The position numbers were made by a program, and so were the translations under genes. A stretch of 64,000 nt of DNA from Dryococelus australis (Eukaryota > Arthropoda > Insecta > Phasmatodea > Phasmatidae), in contig CM057009.1 of assembly GCA_029891345.1 (NCBI GenBank), positions 298,631,466 through 298,695,465 of the forward strand, written 5' to 3'. This document shows, one piece after another, positions 24,340 through 35,769 of the stretch; positions within the stretch are counted from its first letter, which is position 1, and each line of letters starts with the position of its first letter. The notes below the pieces were generated by a model that saw nothing but the letters and a program-made list of their open reading frames with translations, was not told the origin of the DNA and ran no database searches.

Positions 24340-25330
24340 AGCCATGATGTCTACAGTGCATCCCATAACTGTTGAATGGTGCGTGGTACAGGAGACAGAT
24401 GGTGAACACGATGATCAAGGTGGTACCACAGATGTTCAATTGGATTGAGGTTGGGGCTGTTTGGGGGCCAGGGAAGGACCTTGAAGTCTTGATAGTACTC
24501 TTTCAGCCATGTGCAGACACTTCTAGCCATGTTGCAAGGCACATTATCATGTTGGAAGACCCCATTCTCCTGAGGAAATACAATCATCATGTACGTACAT
24601 GTGGACATGTTCGTCAAGGATGAATTCATAACCAAATTGACCAAGATTGCCTACCACATGGACGGTGGGACATGGGTAATACCACGAGAACATTCCCCAT
24701 ATCATAACACTGGTTCCACTGCTTTGTGTGCATCGAGCAAAAGATACCGGATGTCAGTTCTCAAACATTTCTCGTCAGACATGCTGACGTCCATCCATTC
24801 TATGCAGCCGAAAACATGACCTGCCAGAGAAGACTACCTGTCGCCAATCATCAGCAATCCAGTCGTCATATGTAGAGCAAATTCCAGTCGTTTTTGCCTA
24901 TGCACCTGTGTAAGCATGGGTGCAGTCACCCTCCATCTACTCCGAAGCCGCATTCGCAGAAGGGTTCATTGAACTGCTATGGTAGACACGTATTCCCAAT
25001 GGTGTCATTCATTCACTCATAATACACCTTTACCACAGAGGTATGTGAACAGTTCACAAACATCGCTGTTTTCGAAATACTGCCCTCCTAGGCACGACAA
25101 CCGATGATCCTCCCTTTTGACAACTCGGTTAAATCGCTTTCCTTACTCATGACAACAGGAAGCGCAATGTGTAAAGCCAGCCTGTCAGTCGCATTACATA
25201 CCTGCTTCACCTGCCCATGTCACATGCCATGTGTCATAGATTACGTGCTGCCAATGGCAATTCTAGCAGGTAGTCACAATAATGTGATTTGCCTGTGTAT
25301 ACAGGAGGTCACAAGCCTATCTCTATGAAA
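24340..25330 (-). pseudogene. Tc1/mariner transposase, DD36E type, degenerate
   Basis: The open part (24644-24351) covers the C-terminal catalytic third: FQHDNVPCNMARSV with the second catalytic Asp, and WPPNSPNLNPIEHLW with the catalytic Glu. Counting residues gives 36 between that Asp and Glu, against 34 in classic Tc1. Upstream (25000-24650) the minus strand carries frame-shifted remnants of the middle and DNA-binding parts (for example SRWRVTAPMLTQVHRQKRLEF and FSGQVMFS). The first catalytic Asp could not be placed with certainty. Clear TIRs were not found. It lies between two parts of the Gypsy pol, so it inserted into that element. Confidence 0.8.
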
Positions 25331-25344
25331 CCATGAAAACTTAT

Positions 25345-26050
25345 TATGTGCCCTTTCATCCGAAAAAACTAGTACAAGGCATGGTAGAAGAGCAGCTTTA
25401 GTCAGGATTCCTATTTTTATTGTCAGAAAAAAATCTGAAATGGGTGATAACAAGTATCGTTTTTGTGTGGTCTACCGTATTTGAAATGCAATTGTTACTC
25501 CTGACATCTATCTATAGATAACTTGAGTCAGTGTAAAATGTTCTCAGTTGTTGATCTTACCAGTGGATATCACCAGATTGGTGCTCATCCTGATGATCAA
25601 GCTACATCTTCATTCATCACTACTATGTTTGTCTTCCTTATGGCCTTATCAATGATCTAGCCACTTTTCAGAAGGTCATGGACAGTGTTTTAAGAGGCTT
25701 GATCCATATTCAGTGCATATACATTGATAATGTAATAATTTTCAGAAAATACATTGAACAGTATGCAGAACATCTCAGATCAGATTTTGACAAGTTGGTA
25801 AATGATAATTTGTCCTATCTTTAGAGAAATGTTATTTTGCTGTAAGTGAAATCCACTACCTTGGGCATATCACAGTTTCTTTAGGAGTAAGTCCAGATCC
25901 AAAACTGGTTGAAACAGTTCAACTTTACTTGAGTCCCACAAGTGCAAGGGATTTAGAAAGTTTTTTTGGCGCATGCAATTATTACCATCATTTCATTAAT
26001 ATTTATGCTACCATTCCATGACCCCTGAACAGCTTACTAAAAAAGAGCAT
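25345..26050 (+). pseudogene. Gypsy reverse transcriptase
   Basis: The sequence, in shifting frames, carries the RT blocks in order: VQGMVEEQL, YRFCVVYR, MFSVVDLTSGYHQIGAHPDD (first catalytic Asp), then MDSVLRGLIHIQCIYIDNV near 25720. There the second Asp of the YxDD box reads Asn. YLGHITVSLGVSPDP and LESFFGACNYYHHF complete the thumb/connection. At least four frameshifts or stops occur. Confidence 0.85.
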
Positions 26051-26530
26051 AAAATTTGTTTGGATAAATGATTGTGAACAGTCTTTTCTCACCTTGAAGA
26101 AAGCAGTAACAAGCTCTCCAGTTCTCGCTTTCCCAGACTTCAGTAAACCTTTAATATTGGCTACTGATGCAAGTCAGGTTGCCAATCATAGTATCTTGTC
26201 TCAACTTATAAATGGCGAGAAGCATTCAATTGCATATGCCTCAAGACAGTTAAAAAAGGCTGAAACAAATTATTCAGTAACTGAAAAGGAGCTCTTAGCA
26301 GTTTTGTTGAGTGTAAAATATTTTCGTGGTTATTTGGTAGGGAATGAATTTATAATAGTGACAGATCATTCTGCACTCAAGTGGACGTTAGGTCTGAAGG
26401 ACCCTAGAGGCAGATTAATGTGATGGTCATTTGAGTTGAGTGAATATGTTTACAAGATTCAGCATCACCCAGGTAGAAAACATAAGAATGCAGATGGCAT
26501 GAGTAGACGAGTGCGCTTGAGATAAACTAG
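26051..26530 (+). pseudogene. Gypsy RNase H
   Basis: An open segment (26094-26423) of 109 codons shows the RNase H core: LILATDASQVANHS (Asp), NYSVTEKELLAVLLSVKYF (Glu) and FIIVTDHSALKW (Asp), so the acidic residues are kept. After GRLM a TGA interrupts, then the frame continues as WSFELSEYVYKIQH and NADGMSR, the standard end before the integrase linker. This is the best-preserved part of the element. Confidence 0.88.
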
Positions 26531-26599
26531 AAGCGAACAACAGAAAGACGAGGAGTGTCAAATTTTTCCAACAACAGATGAGGTTCGTCGAACAAGATG

Positions 26600-27911
26600 G
26601 TCTTCTGTTTAGGGAAACTCATTTGGGCCTAAGACTGGTTGTGCCTAGGTCACAGTGGATAACATTTTACAGGAATGTCATCATTCTGTATATGATGATC
26701 ACTGAGGTAAAAAAACTATAAATTGTAAGGTTGCCAAGAGATATTAATGAAAAAATCGCAATCAATCGATAGACCACAATGTGTAAAACTGTCACTCTTG
26801 AAATAGTGGGACAAGCTAAGGAAAATCTTGAGCAACTCTTGTTGAACTGCAAGAAACGGAACGACCTTTCCAGAGATTATGTCGAGACATTGTAGGGCCT
26901 CTGCCAAAAACTGCAAGTGGTAACCGGTGTAACCGCTACAGTTTGACAATTATCTATCACTACTTGAGATACCTGGTTATGCAGTCTCCCTCATGAAACA
27001 GCTGGAACTGTAGTTCAAACTTTTCTGTTTGATTAGATATTGAAATTTTGGTATGGCCGATTCAATTATCACAGATCAGTAAACAAATTGTATGTCAGAA
27101 CTTACAACACAGTTGTGTCAGCTGTTCAGCTGTTGCGAGTAAAAAAGTTGAGGACAACTCCAGGACATCCACAATAAAATGGTAGATCTGAGAATGTGCA
27201 TAGTAATATTGCCATGATGATCAGCCATTATGAAAGCAGCCTACATTATGACTGGGATGTGTACTTACCTTATGTTTGTGCAGCATACAATAGTCAAATT
27301 CATACCAGAAGCCATTTGAATCCCTATGAAATTGTGCATGGCAAGAAGATGTCTACTCCTTATAAACACCCGACTGTACCTTCTACATTTGGCAATAGCC
27401 ATGTTGTCGAGTCAGCAAGATAATTGCACAATGTATGGAAGTCGGTGAAGCAATGCAACCATGCCGCATTCCTGCAGCAGTACAATAATAAAGCAGTTGA
27501 CAGGAAGTACAAGGTTGGTGATTTTGTGTACATGAACAATCAAGTGTGGAAGAAGAATCAAGTTAAGAAGTTCCAGCAAGCCTGGAAGGGACCATATCCA
27601 TTCATCGAGGTCTGTTTACAGTCACCCTTATGCTTCAGCTGCCATTCCATTGTCATCATCCATGTGAATAGGGTCCAGCTACACTACCTGCGTCTGCAGC
27701 AGACCACCACGATCATCTGCATGTGAGACCCCCGTAAACTGCATCCATCCTCGCCTCCAGTCAAGAAGAAGCTTGGATCTCCAGCTACACCGCCTCCAGA
27801 GCCTGCCTCAGCAGGTATTAGTGGAAAAGGATCAAAGGTTTCCTCTCCAAATTCCCCATCAGCACCAGTGAGACCAACTATACCCTTCAACCTGCGCCGA
27901 CGTCACCAGTG
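26600..27911 (+). pseudogene. Gypsy integrase and pol C-terminus
   Basis: The zinc-binding end is poorly preserved (26640-26860). The core has RDIVGPLPKTASG-like residues near 26890 (first Asp). The C-terminal third is open at 27196-27423 (SLHYDWDVYLPYVCAAYNS, SHLNPYEIVHGKK) and 27424-27726 (KYKVGDFVYMNNQVWKK, FQQAWKGPYPFIEV). The latter is the GDxVxM / KxxxxWKGPY barrel of Gypsy integrases, and HVNRVQLHYL follows as the expected end. The tail to 27911 is proline-rich. Stops at 27421 and elsewhere make it non-functional. Confidence 0.85.
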
Positions 27912-28130
27912 AAATACAAAGTGTTTGTGTTTTTGTATTGTGTAAATTTTTGTTTTGTGTTCTAGCATCACAAATAAGAGTGAAGCTATCAAATATAGGC
28001 ATTGTGTATGAGCATCAAGGTGATGTTATTGTGTCCAAAAGTGAGTACATAGTTGTATAGTCCATTCCCCACTGGAAGCAACTTTCTCAGAGCCCTGCTA
28101 AATATCTACTTGCAGGCCCATTTCGTACCC
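27912..28130 (+). pseudogene. Env-like N-terminal remnant of the Gypsy element
   Basis: Directly after pol, a hydrophobic leader-like stretch is followed by a splice-acceptor-like tttgtgttctag. Next comes an open run of about 32 codons with IGIVYEHQGDVIVSKSEYI and then TAG. The pattern (short signal region, G-x-V-Y/F-E-x-x-G-x-V-x-V) and its position after pol suggest the mature start of an errantivirus-type envelope protein. The remainder is too decayed to follow. The assignment rests on position and a short motif only. Confidence 0.4.
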
Positions 28131-29450
28131 TTCCACCAAATATAAACAAACATTGCCATGTAGCATCTGTCAAAATCAATGTTTACATACCATTGTTTGT
28201 ATACATGTGTTCGTATACTTTCGCTACACCTAAACATAAACATTGAAATGTGACTTCTACTTTTATACCTATCAAATGTGTTGTTTACTGTTTACAGTTT
28301 TTCAAAGAATTCTGTTGTAGGTCTATTTCAAAAACTATTTCGTACAAATATTCAGAGTTTAGGTATATAACATTATTTAGGTCGGCTTCAAGACATTTTA
28401 AAAATGCTTGAATTGACGATAGTTCTAATGGTTAAGTTACAACATATTTGTTTTCCACGACATAGCACATTACACGTAATGCATGTTAATATTTTGCAGC
28501 AACTGTGTTTAACACTGTTACAACTGTGAGGTAAAGGACTGTACTAATTATCCTTTTGTTATTGATATGTGTTGGATTATTTCTTTAAAAGGATGGCCTC
28601 AGTTCAAATAATGAAGGAATAACCAGTCCAATGAAAAAGAGACATTAAAATCAAACACACAACTCATGTCGCTCATTTTTTGTCATACAAACTTAAAATA
28701 TAACTGTGAACATGCACACAAATAAGCCTACCGTAACTTTTATTCTGCTCATATTTATATGTATTGCTACTTACTGTGTATTAGGTTTATTGAAATTTAT
28801 TGGGGATGGGCTTGGTTATTTTGTTGGGATTGGTGGTAAATCAGGTTACACAACTGTGATTCAAACACCCAGGGCAAAGGTACAACGTTATGATAAATAA
28901 ATAGACGTAGATGTATATAAATAACTTCGTCATAAAAACAGTTCACATTTAAAACGTAGAAATAGTTCACATCAAAAATTTAAAATCACGCACCCACACA
29001 TATCCAGCGTAATGATTACCACGCAGCCATGCCACGCCACGTCACGCTATTTCACACGCAGCTATTAACGAAACACACCATAACTGTATATTTATTACTG
29101 CCGCGGAAACACAGATTTATCACATCATAACTTGCTTAGGTAGGTTTAAAAAACACAATGTCTACAAACGTGATGTGGGTGGTAACTTGAAGTATTTTTC
29201 GGAGTAAGTATAATTTACACTTTGTTTGGTAAAAAGCAACACGCGATGTCATGGCTTGCCACATCTGCCAATTTCACTTTGTTTCTTCCTTGCCATCACA
29301 TCTAAATTAAATATATTAAAATAAGTATTCAAACATAAAAATCTCTTTTCACTTGTAAATTACAAATTGAAAAATCATTATTTTCCTGTAATAAGTATGA
29401 AATATGCTATGATTGTAAAGAGTATCATTTTCTGCCTGCTAGAAAAAAAA
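28131..29450. other. Spacer with a 64-residue membrane-type ORF
   Basis: Apart from the small ORF at 28706-28900, nothing was recognised. Around 28990-29050 there is a short CACG-rich patch (CACGCACCCACACAT, CACGCCACGTCACGC). Confidence 0.4.
28706..28900 (+). CDS. Small ORF with one transmembrane segment, unrecognised
   Basis: 64 codons from an ATG-rich start. Residues 9-28 (VTFILLIFICIATYCVLGLL) form a clear membrane segment, followed by a Gly-rich turn (GDGLGYFVGIGGKSG) and a basic tail. A possible polyadenylation signal (AATAAATA) overlaps the stop region. It could be the C-terminal anchor of the env-like gene upstream, or chance. No intact neighbour supports expression. Confidence 0.3.
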   Translation: MNMHTNKPTVTFILLIFICIATYCVLGLLKFIGDGLGYFVGIGGKSGYTTVIQTPRAKVQRYDK

Positions 29451-29896
<446 letters not shown>

Positions 29897-29934
29897 AAAT
29901 TATTATCCAGCATTATGGAAGGGCGTTCTTTGTG

Positions 29935-31639
29935 CAGGAAAGATGTAAAGGGAAAGGAAACTGTTTATTCTGAAATGAAAAAACGGATATGTTCTGGCGA
30001 AATGTATGTAAATAGCCAGCAAAAAAAGTGCCAGCTAAAACACAGTCTGCAGAAGAGGTAAGCTGTACCATAATGAATTACTTATTACACACATCTGTGC
30101 TGGTTCGAAATATAGCCATTTTTTAATGGATTTTAACCATCAATATTGCTACACTTAATTTTTGTTTTACTTTTACAGCAGTTGGAAAACGACTGCACAT
30201 TTTATGGCACAACTCACAGTAGAACCGTTAGAGTTGTTTATAAGTCTATTCACATTAGTCAGGTACCATTTTTAATAAAATAATGTCATTGGAAATTTAC
30301 TAGTTTGCATCTATTGCACATAATTTTCCCCAGTAATATATGTTCTGTTTTAGATTACCTGCAAGTGCAAGTATGAATGCAACAATATCGCTCATGACCA
30401 CAAACTGTAGCTTTTCATGGACTTTTATGCTATGGCAGACAATGAAAAATAAAATTTGTATTTGATGGGTCCTCTTGACATCATTCCAGTACAGCAAAGG
30501 AGGCATGGCAAGAAAGATGGTGAAGAGGTAAGCCGGCGACAAGCCACTATTTCCTACACTTTACCTAACAGCAAAGGAAATATTGTGCAAGTGTGTAAAC
30601 AAATGTTCATGGAAGTGTTTAGTGTGACTAATATAACAATTGAGACCTTAGTTAAAGCAAAAAAGAATGGTGAAACAGTGTACACCGAGAAACAAGGTAA
30701 CAAAACAAAACACAGGAAATTTTCAGTAGAAGACGAAGCAGTTGTAATCGAATACATACAAAGTTTTCCTCAGGAACAGAGTCATTACTCTAGAATGAAA
30801 AGTCAGGAAGAATATCTCAACCTAGATTTGAGCATCAATAAACTGTACCTTGCCTTCAAAGAAAAGTACTCAACTTCTTTTGTAACGTACCATTACTATT
30901 ATGAAATATTCAAGAGCAAGTCCCCTATGTTAGCATTCCACCATCCACGAACTGACACATGCGGGATATGTGGTCAATTGCATATGGAAATAACAAGTAA
31001 CAACAACACACAAGCAGTACAGTAGTTAGAGCTTCATCACTGCAAAGCTGAAAAGGCTATGAAGACAATGAAGGAGGATCATGCCAGATCACAGCTTCCA
31101 TTAAGTGACTGTACCACAATTTTAATGGACCTTCAACAAGTTCTGTCTCTTCCAGCATTAAACATTCCCAAATGTATTATTTGCATCAGTTATCGTGTTA
31201 TAACCTGTGTGTACACATTGGAGACAACAGAGGGTACACGTTTATTTGGCATGAAGGGTTAAGTGGGCGTGGTGGTAACGAAGTGGCATAATGTATTCTC
31301 AAGGCAATCTTATCTGGTGTGACTAGGAAGAAAGCATTAACTGTGTGGAGAGACAACTGCGTAGCCCAGAATAAAAACCATATGCTTTTATTCTTGTGGT
31401 GCTATTTGCTATGTAAGGGATATGTTGATGAAGAGAACCACAAGTACTTAGTTTCAGAACACTCATTTTTAAGTTGTGATAGAGATTTTGCTCTTGTAGA
31501 GAAACGAAAATGTGTTGAACATTGTCCAGTACCTACAGACTTAATGAAAGTAATAGTGACTGCTAACCACAAATATTCTTTTATGGTAACACTAATGCAA
31601 CCAGATAATTTCTACAACTTTAAGACTGCTTGCAGATAA
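29935..31639 (+). pseudogene. DDE-like transposase-family gene, multi-exon, degenerate
   Basis: Three exons can be drawn. The first (to 30057, donor gtaagc) ends in SLQKR. The second is 30179-30262 (acceptor ttttacag, donor gtacca). The third runs from 30354 (acceptor ctgttttag). The third encodes CKCKYEC, then an N-terminal block (VCKQMFMEVFSVTNITIETL), EYIQSFPQEQSHYSRMKS, a CxxC pair (DTCGICGQLHMEI), LMDLQQVLSLPALN, and finally WRDNCVAQNKNHMLLFLW. The last matches the DNCxxQNKN signature of a widespread arthropod family of uncharacterised DDE-transposase-like proteins. Stops at 30408, 30450, 31023 and about 31290, plus a frameshift near 31260, disable it. The usual family length is about 600-800 residues, so the end is also incomplete. 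The family identification is from memory. Confidence 0.7.
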
Positions 31640-32485
31640 AGCACTTAACACATCTAGTACAAATTTCCAAAGTTCAGTGGATCAACATGACGAAGGCTTA
31701 TCCTGGAACTCTGAGAACATGAAAAACATTGTCTGAGTTCAAAAGCTGATCATCTTTTCACATTTTGAAGAAGAATGTGACAAACTAGACAATAAAAAAT
31801 ATTCTACCCCCATTAAATTGCTACTCCTGGATCTCTGAAGAAAAGAGAATGACCTCACACAGATGCTCCCTTACCTGATAAGTGAGAACAAACCTTTCTA
31901 TCAAGAACTGTTAAATCGATAAGACAAGGCAACTTATTTTTTGTTTGCCTAAAAGGAAACAAGACATATGTATCTTATGCAATTATTACTAACTTCTAAC
32001 CTATAATAACATTCCTGGTGAACATTACCTTGCATCTGTGGCTTGCCACATAGCCCATTATTTATGTATTATGTGTTGGTTGTTAGCACCTTCTACAACT
32101 TTGTGTGGTTTGACAATATTTTAGTGATTTTGAAAGTACTGGTGAATTTGGTTTTCCTCTAGCCTATTTATTTGGTACGGGTGAACCAATAAATAATTAC
32201 TAGAACACCTAATGTGCATTTTTAATGATTTACCAAAAAAAAAATGTAAATATCTCAAAAGTAACATTTTGGCACCCCCCGGTTTTTATATCAAGTTTTC
32301 ATTTTTAACTTGATTGACATTATCTTTATCCCCATTCAAATAACACTAAGTTTCATGCCAATTCGAGAACCCAAGCATTAAATTTAGTGACCATCCTGAA
32401 GCCATAGTTTTCCTTTACTGGATGACAGAAATTTAGAGTTAGTAGCATCATCTGTATTCTACTACAACATTGATACATCACACGA
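31640..32485. other. Spacer after the DDE-like pseudogene
   Basis: Decayed sequence, possibly the end of the transposon. Nothing else recognised. Confidence 0.4.
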
Positions 32486-32700
32486 GTTCTGCCCTCTAGC
32501 AGGTTAATCGCGAGTGAGAATCGTGCCGGACAATGCTGGTGGTCAGAAGGTTTTCTTGGGGATCTCCTGTTTTCCCTGCCCTTTCATTCTAGTGCTGCTC
32601 AATTCTCACCTCATTTCACCCTCAACAGCTCTCAAAATCTTGTTAAGAGCTACCCAAATCTCTCAACTCAAATCAACTCAACTATAGCAGGTAAAATTTT
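32486..32700 (+). mobile_element. tRNA-derived SINE (family 1), 5'-truncated
   Basis: It lacks the tRNA head but keeps the body: GTGCCGGACAATGCTGGTGG, GGTTTTCTTGGGGATCTCC and CCTTTCATTCTAGTGCTGC. The tail CAACAGCTCTC...GTTAAGAGC...ACCCAAATCTCTC also occurs at 47740-47800. Confidence 0.75.
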
Positions 32701-32763
32701 ACCACAAAAAAATCTACATTGGTCCAACTCTGCACTTCTTACAACAGCAAAGCTCGGTCGGTA

Positions 32764-32974
32764 CTCAGCTTAAAATCATTCAGTCTAAAGTCACTCAGCC
32801 AAAAAATAAGAATTACACAAAAAATATACAAATGCTAAACCAAATTCATTCAGCCTAAAATTGTTCAGCCTAAAATCACTCTTCCTAAAATTGCTCAGCC
32901 TAAAACCATTCAGCCTATCATTTCTCATCCTAAAATCACTTAGCCTAAAATTAATTCAGCCTAATTTTACACTG
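32764..32974. repeat. 15-bp minisatellite, locus 2
   Basis: Around eight to ten units of the form CACTCAGCCTAAAAT, mostly in regular 15-bp register, with variants such as CATTCAGCCTATCAT and CACTCTTCCTAAAAT. An open frame across it (32861-33067) reads as a five-residue periodic peptide and is an artefact of the 15-bp period. Confidence 0.88.
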
Positions 32975-35123
32975 AAAATTTTTAGGCTATACAACATGTA
33001 CTCCATATGTTGTGTGTGTTACCAAGATGTTTGTTCGTCTTATAATTTTTTTCAGTTTGATGATTAAAACATTGTATAAGCTGTCTAATGAGTAATTTTC
33101 AATAATAAATCAAGCAGTGTGACTAGCACAAAAAAATTATACCATTGGTAAAAATATATAAATTGAAACAGACTGGCCAATGTGTTATATTTTTTCTGTG
33201 ACCATCTTACACCAAAATAGGTTACACAAATAATATTTGATAACTGTTAATGTCATACAGCTTCTACAATAAAATGTACATGTCTTATTGCCTTATGTTA
33301 TGACGGTATGTCATGGTCTCAGGAGCAGGGAGAAGGAAGGTTAAATTACAGCACCAGGTTTTCAGGAACGTTTGTAGAATTGTGAAAATTGCCAGAGTAC
33401 AAGAGACTCACCAGGGTCCAGGGAGTGGGCCATTCACCCACGTGGCTCTCCTGAAATCACCCCTCGATGGGGTGATGTCAAAATGATGCCAAATTCTCTT
33501 TTGCCTACCAAACAAAAGTGTTGGTCCTCTCATATGCCTCTAAGTATCACATGAGATTGTTAGATGGCCATCTCACATACCAAAAACACAATAAGCTAAA
33601 CATTGTTAGGAGGTATGGGGAAGAAGTGAGTAGAAGACCCAAAACAGTTATATGGCGGTGAAGTTGCCAGTAGTGAAATAAAACACACAGATTACGATGC
33701 ACTGATTTTTACTCACCAATTTCCCTCCGAGGAGGCACTAATATTCGCCTAGCGGCTATGGCGCGCTGACAATCTATACAGAACACAAAGGCATGTGGTT
33801 GATGAAAAGAAATAAAGGTTTTACATCCCTGGCTCAATTTGAGCTGGCAGGGTTGAGAGTGGCATGGCCCCCAGGCTGATGAAAGACAGACTTAAGTTCA
33901 AGACAATGTTAACACTATTGGTACACCAAATTATAAGTACAAAGAAGTTGAAGTCTCCAGGGGCGCGCAACGCCCATCCACTCTCAGTAAGCACTCAGAA
34001 CCAACTGAAAAATCATGGCGGAATCCGCCAGGACCCAGACTCAAAAATGCACCAGTTGTACTTAGAAATACAATGGCACTTTTGCAAACAAAATGAGCAC
34101 AAGCAAACACAATACATAACACTAGAAGACATAATCTTTAACAATCAATTTGCGTAAGCACATTATGCAGAGAAATAAAATGGATTGGCACAAAAACACT
34201 TAGACAACATAATTTGGATTAGCATTGGAGCTGTCTTTCCCGATTGCATATTTTGATAGGTTGTTTACATTGTTAATTCTTTATTATAGAAAAATCACAT
34301 TCACCCTCATTTTTGAATATTAAAGGATGGCAATGGATAGCTCATGGTGGACAAGTCCATTCTCACTGTGGGAGGGCTGTGGGTAGCCATGCTCAATTGA
34401 GCTTTAAACAGAGCAAGTTTATTGCGGATTGCCAATAAACTTGGTCCCACATTGCTTTTATAATTTCCATATTTTTATGGGTTGTTAATACACACACACT
34501 TCACGCACAACAAACGCACAGACACGTAACCTTGAAATGAAGGGAGGCACACAAGGGGTTTCTGGAGCACTGTAACCGCTGTGACCCCCTCGCTACTTTC
34601 ATTTCCCAGGCAGTATTTTTACTGGGGATGTCGCTTGGCAGTATTGGTCAGCCCAAATTATCATGCCCTCAAAAGATGTCTCTTGAGGATATGAAAGCGA
34701 GACAGTCACCTGACTCGGGCAGTACCCAGAGAGTAGCAGAGGAGGGGGGCACTCTTGTGCATGTCGCCGGCATTGGCGTCAGGGAGGGGGTATTCGAGCC
34801 GACTTGTCCTCAGTAGAGGGCACATCGTAGCTGTGCTGGTGTAGCAGGACGAACATGCATTACAATTGTCAGGGTAAGAAAGTAAATTTTGTAAAATTGA
34901 GCTAATATATCAGTATATACATTTGTTAACGTAATTAATTTGCAATGAGGAATATATTTTTTCAAACTTGAACTGTCACAACATCAGTACCTTTTGTTTT
35001 TGCAGACATTTTTGCCTATACTATATACAGTTTACACCCACATTCTTTTTCGACTTAAGGAAAAAAAATTAGTAATGTAAATAACTATATATTTCTAACA
35101 TATTTATTCAAATTACTATTACC
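32975..35123. other. Mixed intron sequence without recognisable genes
   Basis: AT-rich, with GC-richer patches at 33300-34050 and 34540-34860. Open frames at 33864-34157 and 34628-34816 have no recognisable family. A perfect 11-bp hairpin lies at 34414-34443. Confidence 0.45.
34414..34443. repeat. Perfect hairpin, 11-bp arms
   Basis: CAAGTTTATTG, loop of 8 bases, CAATAAACTTG. The right arm contains AATAAA. Possibly part of an LTR polyadenylation hairpin, but no LTR was delimited here. Confidence 0.7.
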
Positions 35124-35422
35124 TAGGGGAAGGTCGGGTGGTATCAAACAACTTACACATGTTAGTTATAGAAAAAAATAAATGACAATACATTTGTATG
35201 TAACTTTTAACATTTATTGAGATATTATACAGAATATATATTTGAAGGACTAACAGAAAGAGTAGCAAAATAAAATTGATATTAGCAATACATTTTCGTC
35301 ATTTTTAAAAGTGGAGGGTGGTATCGGACAGCCCTTAAAAGGTGAGGGTGGTATCGGACAGTACCTCTTCTGAACCTAAAATAGTCATGACTTCAGTGTT
35401 GCCGCATTGCCATACAAACAAC

Positions 35423-35478
35423 ACTTTCAAGATTAACACAATTTTCGTGAGCCCATCATTTGCACACGTTGTAATGTT
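35423..35478. repeat. 56-bp direct repeat inside Tigger, copy 1
   Basis: Starts ACTTTCAAGATT and includes TTTTCGTGAGCCCA. It matches 38053-38108. The pair brackets the foreign insertion, so part of the element end was duplicated or two Tigger copies were joined. Confidence 0.8.
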
Positions 35479-35769
35479 TCTCGTAAAATACACATGCCAT
35501 TTATTTAAAGAAAAAATAATAATTGCATAATCTTTTTATGTGACTTTAAACAGTTATTTAACTATTAGACAAGCAATACATACTGAAATATTAACAAAAA
35601 GGACTAGCTGAATGAAACACAAGTTAACCATTCATTTTCATCATTCTTATGGGAGAAAGGTGGTATTGGACAGCCACTCTTCTAAACAAATATGGACATC
35701 AGGTTACTACTCCTGCTGCTCATTTTGCTACACAGACATATTTATAAAACATCATCATGCACTGATGGA

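Noticed and set aside
32861..33067. Open frame with five-residue periodicity (LKSLFLKLLSLKPFSL)
   Set aside because: The period is that of the underlying 15-bp minisatellite; no independent evidence for a gene.
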